Below are positions 57,227 through 64,000 of a DNA stretch of 64,000 bases, piece by piece. The notes under the pieces were generated by a model. That model was not told where the DNA came from. It was given only the letters and a program-made list of their open reading frames with translations, and ran no database searches. Source of the stretch: Blepharisma stoltei (Eukaryota > Ciliophora > Heterotrichea > Heterotrichida > Blepharismidae); the NCBI GenBank assembly GCA_914767885.1, contig CAJZBQ010000039.1:1-64000 (forward strand), given 5' to 3'. The position numbers and the translations under genes were made by a program. Within the stretch, counting starts at the first letter, position 1. Each line of letters starts with the position of its first letter.

Positions 57227-58492
57227 ATGATAAAGAGAGTCGGAAACTACGCCCTTGGCAAAACCTTAGGGGAAGGCAGCTATGGAAAGTAACTTTCACT
57301 CAGAGTGAGGCTTGCAGAACACACAGAGACCGGCGAGCAGTTCGCTATTAAGATTCTGGACAAGGTCAAAATAAAGCAAGATAATTTGATAGAAAATTTA
57401 AGGCAAGAAATACATATCATGAAGCATATCCGGCATCCGAATATAGTCAAGCTCTATGAGGTCCTGTCGTCTCATTCCAAAATCTACTTGGTCTTGGAAT
57501 TGGTCACTGGTGGAGAGCTGTTTATGAAGATCAGAGAAAATGGTCCGATGCCTGAAGAAGAAGCTAGGTATTATTTCCAGCAGATTATCTCAGCAATTTC
57601 GTTCTGCGAAACTCATAATATAGCACACAGAGACCTCAAGCTTGAAAACGTCCTGCTTGACAGCGAAGGGACTGTAAAAATCAGCGACTTCGGCCTGTCA
57701 GGGCTTTTTAAATTTGATAGCGTTAATATAGGGCTAATGCACACAACTTGTGGAACTGTAAACTATTTGGCACCTGAAGTGTTTGGAAATCAAGGATATG
57801 ATGGGAATTGTGCTGATATGTGGTCGTGTGGGGTGATTTTATATGCGTTACTTTCGGGAACCTTGCCTTTTGAAGAAGAATCGATATCAAAGTTAATAGA
57901 AAAAATTGTATCTGCTGACTATGAAATGCCAGAAAATATATCAAGCTCAGCTAGAGAGCTGATTTCTTCGATTTTGAACCCAGATCCCAGGTCAAGACTC
58001 AGTATTAGGAAGCTGAAACGACACCCCTGGTTTGTGGTGAACTACGAAGAGCCAGAAGGAATATTTGAAGACCCAGAACACAACCATGAAGACATGCCAG
58101 AACTCTATCGACAAACGTCAGAAGTCCCTAGGGTGATGAACGCTTTTGAGATGCTTAACTATTTCGCTGGGAGCGCTATGAATAAGCTATTTGACCCTGA
58201 AGAATCAGAACAGACACATTTTATTACAAATGCAGACCCTGCTGTCACTGAAAGAGCAGTCAGGAAAGCAATGAAAAATGCGAGCATGAAGCCAAGGAAA
58301 GGAGAAAAGGTTTATAAAGTGATTTATGATAGTAAGGACTCTCCATCATTAGCAATTGAGGTAGAAATCCTTGAGATCTTGCAGGATAAATATTTAGTTA
58401 TTTTTACAAGACAGATAGGAGGAATTGCGTCGTTTAAAAGGATTTTCCATGCAGTTTTAGAAGAGCTGTCAAGTTTTATATCTAATTCATAA
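57227..58492 (+). CDS. CIPK/SnRK3-like Ser/Thr protein kinase
   Basis: ATG 57227 (MIKRVGNYALGKTLGEGSYG), one 15-nt intron, TAA 58490-58492, 416 residues. Kinase motifs: GEGSYGKV, FAIKIL, HRDLKLENVLL, KISDFGLSG, GTVNYLAPEV, DMWSCGVILYALL. After the domain, PRVMNAFEMLNYFAGSAMNK is a good match to the NAF motif by which CIPKs bind calcineurin B-like Ca2+ sensors, followed by a KA1/PPI-like end (FKRIFHAVLEELSSFISN). It is thus a candidate calcium-regulated kinase of the AMPK/SnRK group. The sensor partner is not in this window. Confidence 0.88.
57289..57303 (+). other. 15-nt spliceosomal intron
   Basis: GTAACTTTCACTCAG inside the glycine-rich loop. Removal gives LGEGSYGKVRLAEH. Confidence 0.92.
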
Positions 58493-58532
58493 CTGGTAAA
58501 AGAATTATTAAGCTAATTTTTTACTGAAACTC

Positions 58533-58918
58533 TTACTCCCCCCCCTCCGTGAGTGAACAAAACCATTAGAAAAATCGCTATTTTTTGCCAAAAACCCACC
58601 CTCCGTGAGTGAACAAAAAATTTTTTTAATAGAACAAATTTTTTATGGAAAAAAAATTTGATATATAAATGATAATTAGTATAATGAAATCTAAAGAAAA
58701 TTCTGTTTAATTTTAAACGAATTGCTTTTAAAAACATAAATTTTATAAACTAAATTAATTTTTGCTTTCAAATTTTTGCGAATTAGGATTTTTTTAAATT
58801 TCGAAAAAAAATCTTTTTTATAAAATTTATATATAAATTTTTTAAAAAAAAAAAAAATATCCCCCTCCGTGAGTGAACAAAATTTTTTTTGTTCACTCAC
58901 GGAGGGGGGGGGGAGTTA
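58533..58918. mobile_element. A7: family A element between genes (about 380 bp)
   Basis: Ends CTCCCCCCCCTCCGTGAGTG and the inverse, TTA on both sides (58533-58535, 58916-58918). The interior is nearly identical to A2 read in the opposite direction. It sits in the 487-bp gap between the CIPK-like kinase and the ABCG gene, so it interrupts no frame. Confidence 0.92.
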
Positions 58919-58979
58919 AGAAACCAATAGAAAATTTTTAAAGAATTAAAAGCCATGCTTATAATAATAGTGTATTAGT

Positions 58980-61900
58980 TTATTTACGTGAATTAACAGC
59001 TCTTCTCCATAGGAGTAAATATGCAACCACTCTGTAAGCGAATAAGAGAATACAGAGATATAAAACACATACTCCAATGCTGTTTGTGAAGTCTAAGTCT
59101 CGCAAAGGATCGCATTTCCTACAGTCTGTGCAGTGTTGGCAGTCCATCCCAAGGTCGTTGTATTCATTTGCACAAAGCGCCTCTACTGCCCATCTCATAC
59201 AAGATATGTACTGTATCCACGAAAATCCTTGTGGGTAGTGATTAACACTTGGGAATAATCCAGAGTAGAGCATCATTGGTTGAAGAAAGACATACATTAA
59301 AATAGTGTGCTGAGCCAGCCTGCCCTCTAATACTTGTGGCTGGTAGGTTTGCCTGGCTTGGAGGAGGGCAATGTCGGGCTAGCCATTCGCATGTAGGTTT
59401 TACCCCTGGGGGAAATCTTTCCTTGGAGCCGGAAAGGAGACGCCCAGCAAGGCCAGATGATGCCACTTGGCCAATCGGGCAAAATCCCTAGCGCGATATC
59501 AGGCGCTGCGTCTTAGGCTGCAGGTTCATTTTGGCCGATAATCCGATCAGAAAATTCCTTTTTCGAATATTCTGGAAAGCCGACCCTTTGACGTACAGTA
59601 TGGTGAAGCAGCGTCTCTGACTCTCGGTAGGAGTGCAAGCCCTCGTCCCTGGTGAGCAATAAAGTGGAAAGCGTGTCCAGGCTGGCAATTAAGCGGTGAG
59701 CGCTATGCTGAGGCAAGTGGTATCCTAGGGAGCTTCTCTAATAAATTTAAGTAATTAAGGTTGAAGGAAGACTGGAACAATTGCAAGGGCAACAGTTTCT
59801 GTTTTTACTAGAGAGCCTACTATATATCCCATTCCAATTGAAGAAATTTGCAATAGAACAAGGACAAAATAAAAAATAAAAAACTTGCTTGCATCATAAT
59901 CATTGAAAGGAATTACCCAGTATATCATTAGACAGTAAACTAAAAGTGGAAGAAATTGCATTGGAAGGTCAGCAATTGATTTAGAGAGGTAGTAAGAAAT
60001 TGTGGAATAAATCCTTTGCTTGCTTTCTTTGAGGAATAAAGGAGTTTCGCTTGGAAATTGCATGGCTGCGTTTTGGCAGGAGAAAAAAGCTACTGTTGAC
60101 ATAGAAAGAAAGAGGAGTTGAGTTCTTGTTGTGGAAGAGTCGTAGTTTTTGGCTAAGTTATTGCAGATCAAGTCAACTAAGACTGCAACCATAATGTACT
60201 CAATGAATAAAAGACGGCCGGAAAGTGGGTCTCTTCTTGCATTAATCCAGGCTCTCCTAAAGAGCAATATAAACTGCTCAGCAAAGTTAGCAGAGATCTC
60301 TAAACCCCTAATTGAAAAAAAAAATTATTTAATCAAATTTTTAAAAATAATTTCTCGAACTTATTTGTTAAAAAAATAATCAAAGCAATGTCTGGAGTAA
60401 GTGCTTGTTTTTTAAAGGCTCAAGTTTTGTGCTGTCGAAAGTATCATCTTCCATCTCTATTGAGTTATAAGATTAAGATTAAGTTCTAACAGATCTACAA
60501 GGATTATTCAACTCCGGACAGCTTCGCGTTGGCGCTAAGTGCTATCCTCATACCTGCTCTTTTAGTCCCGGCGTCACCAAAAAATGTTAACGAGGAGGTC
60601 TCTTGGGAGATTGCTCTAACTATCTTCTGAGCCCCATCAAGCAGCAAGGATTCCCTAAACTTCTAACAACTTCTGATAGGGCTCTAAGTATGGTGAGCTT
60701 CCTATACCTGGTAGTCTGAATCGTATCACAGGCTCAGTAATCTTCCATGGAGTGCTGAAGACATTGACAGGTAGAAATATCTACAAGGAGGAACAAAGGT
60801 CGAAGAAGCTCTAGATCAAAAAAACACCCGGATTACTATTGCCATATGGCTGCTCTCCTCTGCGTCCAGATTAACTTGCACATCTAATCACGCCATTTTA
60901 ATAGTTCTTAAGCTATAAGAAGAAACCAAATTTTCAATTTTGTCATGTTCTTCCTCTGTTGGATGTTTTCTGTCTACTACATGAAGAAGCCTCATGTAAT
61001 AGTCAGCTGGGTTCATAAGTTTTGGACACTCATACCCGATTTTCGCAAAATATTTGGTCGAATCTCTTGCTTTTCCTTGATAAACAAGATGGCCTTCTGC
61101 TAATAAAACTAACCTATCAAATTTATCAAAAATGCTGGTGCTTGGCTGATGGATAGTCGACATCACAGTTCTGCCTTTTCTAGCTTGTTCTATCAATAAA
61201 TCAACAACTACTTCAGCTGTAAAGCTATCAAGTCCTGATGTCGGCTCATCTAACAAAAGTACAATTGGATCTGTAATCAATTCCATCCCAATGCAAACCC
61301 TTTTTCTTTCACCTCCTGAAAGTCCTTTTTTAGTGATGCTTCCAATGACTTAATCTTTAACTTAATTTTAATTAGTCTACTTTGATTTTTGAAGGACAAC
61401 TATAAACCCTAGCGCTTGCCTACGTGCTTGCCAATTAGCATTTCGCAACATCACCAAGGTTGTTCCTGCCAGAAAAGGGCCTGTATTCACTACCCGATAG
61501 TTTGATTCGTTCGCCGTGCTGTGCCTAACAAGTTTACTTGCCATTGATATTCAAATGGTTAAAATTCTGGTGACTCTTAGCTAAAATTAAAATCAGAAGC
61601 CTAGGGCATAATTCTTGGTTTCACGCTGAGAAGCAGCCATGATTGTTTAGGATAGCCACAGCTCTGCTAGGATATTCCTTTGAACTCATGAACCCATTTC
61701 CCTCTTGATATAAAAACCTTAATTTGGATACAAGCATGCAGTCGGCTACATTTCGCTTCAGGAAAACAAGTAAAAACTGACCAGATACTCATCCTCCTCA
61801 AGATCCCTGAACAACTTTGCAGAAGTCAGCTACAGGAGTTAAGTTAAGGGTTGGTTCGTCACGCCATTTTAATGAGATGCATCCAATGACATTATCAGCA

Positions 61901-62445
61901 CACTTCATCAATCTGAGGTCTTGAATGATCCCGTTAACCCTATCTACATGCTCTTGGTAAGTGCCAGGCATTCTGAGTCTTGACGAAAAGGTTAAAGACT
62001 CTCTAGGGGTAAGATTAGGTAGCAAAATATCTTCCTGAGTTACATAGGCTGAATAATACCCGAAATCTATGTCTTTAATATTGGTCCCGTTGGCTGTGAT
62101 TTTTCCAATGATTTTGGCATTATTGTTGCTTTTTACTCTGCCTGCCAAGATATTAAGGAGTGTAGTTTTTCCAGCACCTGAAGATCCCATTAGGACTAAA
62201 AGTTCTCCAGGGTTGGCTTTTCCTGAGATTCCTTTGAGAATCTGGGTTTCCTCACCATCCTTCTCTATAACGTAGCTGATGTTGTTCCATGCCAATTGGA
62301 CTTTGGTTCTATTGTCGTGAGAAGCCTCAGGAACTTGATCTACCATATCGTTTGAGGGTAGGATGCTTGGGTCGTCAGCCCTTAGTGAAATTACTTCAAT
62401 TTCTTGATCGTCGTCTCTCTTGGAGAAATTTTCTGGAGTTATCAT
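58980..62445 (-). CDS. ABCG-type (White/WBC) half-transporter
   Basis: ATG 62445 (MITPENFSKRDDDQEIEV), TAA 58980. Four insertions (541, 448, 97 and 481 bp units) are removed to leave exactly 1899 nt, 632 residues, a normal ABCG half-transporter length. ATPase motifs: Walker A GSSGAGKTT (about 87-95), Q-loop YVTQEDILLPNLTPRE, signature LSGGERKRV (about 193), Walker B IVLLLDEPTSGLDS, H-loop STIHQPS. C-terminal six-helix membrane domain: ISANFAEQFILLFRRAWINA, LPMQFLPLLVYCLMIYW, VPVFLQPMMLYSGLF, extracellular Cys cluster CQHCTDCRKCDPL, last helix GVCVLYLCILLFAYRVV. Likely exports lipids or small hydrophobic molecules as a dimer; the substrate is unknown. Confidence 0.88.
59278..59772 (+). mobile_element. 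S2: SINE-like insertion in the ABCG membrane domain
   Basis: 467 bp of GC-rich DNA flanked by GGTTGAAGAAAGAC (59278-59291) and GGTTGAAGGAAGAC (59759-59772). Starts ATACATTAAAATAGTGTGCTG, tail TAATAAATTTAAGTAATTAA. Removal fuses VPVFLQP to MMLYSGLF. There is no TA within the duplication. Confidence 0.8.
60301..60400. mobile_element. A5: minimal 94-bp TTA-flanked element
   Basis: On the gene strand CAC TTA / CTCCAGACATTGC ... AATTAGGGGT / TTA GAG. Only the outermost CTCC...GGGG character of families A/B remains. Removal joins KLEPLKNKHL to EISANFAEQF in frame. It could be a plain TA-bounded IES instead. Confidence 0.6.
60458..60920 (-). mobile_element. S3: SINE-like insertion in the ABCG gene
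   Basis: 433 bp; on the minus strand it begins ACTATTAAAATGGCGTGATT and ends GTTAGAACTTAATCTTAA. Flanked (minus sense) by TCTTATAGCTTAAGA and TCTTATAACTCAATA, 15 bp with three mismatches. Removal gives SSYNSIEMEDDTFDSTKLE. Confidence 0.7.
61333..61890 (-). mobile_element. S4: SINE-like insertion in the ABCG ATPase domain
   Basis: 524 bp; on the minus strand it begins ATTAAAATGGCGTGACGAAC and ends TTAAAATTAAGTTAAAGATTAA-type tail. Flanked by GTCATTGGATGCATCTC (61874-61890) and GTCATTGGAAGCATCAC (61333-61349), 17 bp with two mismatches. Removal joins CADNVIG to SITKKGLSGGERKR, restoring the signature motif context. Confidence 0.82.
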
Positions 62446-63234
62446 TTTATGTTTATATGGTAATATGGCTGGTCGAAAATAAGTGTTATAGAAGTAAGTT
62501 AAATTTTTTATACAGAGAGAATTAGCTTAAAATATCAAGTATTATAGACAGCTAAGGACTTACTAAAGCTTCGGAAGATTTTTTTATTTATTATGAGATT
62601 TTGAAGACCATCTTAGTTTTTTGGCTAAAGTGGGAATTGTGATAGAAACTTTTAATAAATTTCAAGATTTAGATAAGGTTAAATTAATTATTGGTAGGTT
62701 TTGATTAAGGAAGAAAACGGCTGGTTAGATTTTGAATTTCATGATTTGAACTTTTTGTAAAGGGAGATAAAAAGCATTTGCCATAGTGCCATTTATCGGT
62801 TGTTTTTTTTTGGCATCAGTAACTAAAATTCTATGAGATTTTTAAAGAAACTGAATCGAGAACTGAATTTTTTTAAAAGAAATGCACATTTCAAATTAAA
62901 ATAAGCCTTCTTTCAATTTAAAAATTTTTAAAATTTTATTAAGAAGATTGTTGATGGTTTAGTAGTCTGCTGCTTTAGTTTTCGATTTCTCCTATTAAGA
63001 ACTAATAATTTTTCAGAATTCATTGAAAATTTCTTCTCCGAGAATTTAATCCATTTTCATTGGAACACATCAGAAAAATAGACTTCACCATATTTTGCAA
63101 TTAAGCTAAATTGACATTTAAAGCGAGATTAAGATATAAATTATTTGGAAAAGCTGGCAATTTACTTTTATGAATTTTCATTATTAGATTCAGATTGAAA
63201 AACTCTGATTTGAATAGTTAAATTTTAACGCCTT
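62446..63234. other. AT-rich upstream region of the ABCG gene
   Basis: No gene or RNA recognised. It should contain the ABCG promoter; no motif stands out. Confidence 0.4.
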
Positions 63235-63500
63235 ACTCCCCCTCTGTGGGCTAACAAAATTATTGAAAAATTACTCTCTATGCACATAAAAAATTTTTAT
63301 GAAAAAATATTTTAATATGTAAGTGATAATTATTATAAATGAAATCACTTGCTAAATCTGTTAGCAGCATGCATTTTAAAGCATAAATTTCAAATTAAAT
63401 TAATTTTTTTAATTTTTTGTTTGCAAATTTTCCATATTTCAAAAAAAAATTTTACTCAATCTATAAATAAAATTTTTTAAAAAAAAATTATTACTAAGAC
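63235..63500. mobile_element. A6: decayed family A element
   Basis: Left end TTACTCCCCCTCTGTGGGCT with the typical inner sequence (CAAAATTATTGAAAAATTACTC) and the family interior (ATATGTAAGTGATAATTATTATAAATGAAATC, read in parts). The right end is not recognisable. Confidence 0.65.
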
Positions 63501-64000
63501 ATTATCGTTGATGGATATTAGAATTACTCTCTTTCTTTTTCACAAAAGATCCAAAACTTCCACAAGTTTCAATAAATAAGTTAGCAACTTCCACAAAAAC
63601 AAAGATTCCCCAAAAAACACTCTAATGAATCCGATTCTTACTTTCCATTGCAATCCCATGCTGCTGCTAAAATGTTTTTGATTTTCAATAAATCACCACA
63701 TGCACAATCTCGTCCAAGGTGTGTCACTAAAAATCATGAACTCCACAAGATCAGCAGAATTTTATTTTCAACTTCAAAAAATTCATAAAAAGCTCCTGTA
63801 AATTCTCAATTTCACTTCATCGATCTCCAACACTCATAACGTCCCACACAGATTTCATGCTGCAAAAGTTTGTTCCGCACAGGTGCTACTTTTCTCTACA
63901 TTAACTGCCAATTTTTGATGGAAAACCCACGGGGGACATCTCTTTTTAATTTGGCGCGAAAACGCCATTATGTCTTAAAAAAACTTATTTTAAAAAAAAA
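63501..64000. other. AT-rich end of window, nothing recognised
   Basis: No open frame with codon character longer than about 40 residues. The last 60 bp contain the inverted pair GGCGCGAAAACGCC, not otherwise explained. Confidence 0.4.

Noticed and set aside
59488-59716. Two overlapping minus-strand frames of 66-67 codons
   Set aside because: They fall inside insertion S2 within the ABCG gene and overlap each other in different frames.

Overview
This window is one end of a ciliate chromosome. It opens with about 3 kb of the 8-bp telomere repeat (AACACCCT)n. The protein-coding genes read correctly only if UGA means tryptophan and UAA/UAG are stops. Paralogous copies in the window exchange TGA and TGG at the same codon (9169-9171 against 20797-20799; 29008-29010 against 38990-38992). 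Five introns are exactly 15 nt long. Telomere unit, UGA=Trp and 15-nt introns together fit a heterotrich ciliate close to Blepharisma. Almost every large gene is interrupted by DNA that would destroy the protein if retained. Removing it at short direct repeats restores a continuous frame, with total length a multiple of three, in eight of eight genes checked by hand. I therefore read this as germline (micronuclear) DNA carrying internal eliminated sequences (IESs) and transposons. That is an inference from sequence, not a measured fact.

Layout. 1-3039 telomere. 3102-3528 TPR relic. 3670-6285 (-) protein kinase with coiled coil and kelch-like repeats. 7376-10480 (-) broken copy of the 3' half of a cyclic-nucleotide-gated channel. 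11562-12096 retroposon-like insertion. 12715-17653 (+) TmcB-like multi-pass membrane/PAS protein. 18847-27244 (-) giant channel built from four tandem channel-plus-cNMP-binding modules. 27902-41736 three copies (A, B, C) of a WD40/TRP-like channel gene, with a cluster of decayed genes between A and B (aminotransferase, RCC1-like, unknown proteins, copine). 41756-45083 (-) coiled-coil/Gas2-domain protein. 46642-48726 (+) an unknown protein and a secreted cysteine-rich protein. 48774-52213 and 52565-56295 (-) two tandem paralogous kinesins. 56512-57135 (-) uridine kinase. 57227-58492 (+) CIPK/SnRK3-like kinase. 58980-62445 (-) ABCG half-transporter. 62446-64000 AT-rich DNA without a recognisable gene.

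Mobile DNA falls into recurring groups. (A) Elements with CTCCCCCC-CTCCGTGAGTGAACAAAA ends. (B) Elements with CTCCCCCC-TTTAAATTGGAACAAAA ends. Both make a 3-bp TTA (once TCA) duplication. (S) Seven GC-richer insertions of about 390-535 bp, several starting ATTAAAATGGCG, ending in an A/T tail of TTAA type, flanked by roughly 6-20 bp duplications; they resemble SINE-like retroposons. There are also TA-bounded IESs with or without terminal inverted repeats, an 11-bp-duplication element with long inverted repeats, a 144-bp fold-back insertion, and a GC-rich palindromic element. The most notable gene is the predicted single-chain, pseudo-tetrameric cNMP-gated channel of about 2132 residues. Its plan is that of the sperm CNGK/tetraKCNG channels, and it carries five separate insertions.
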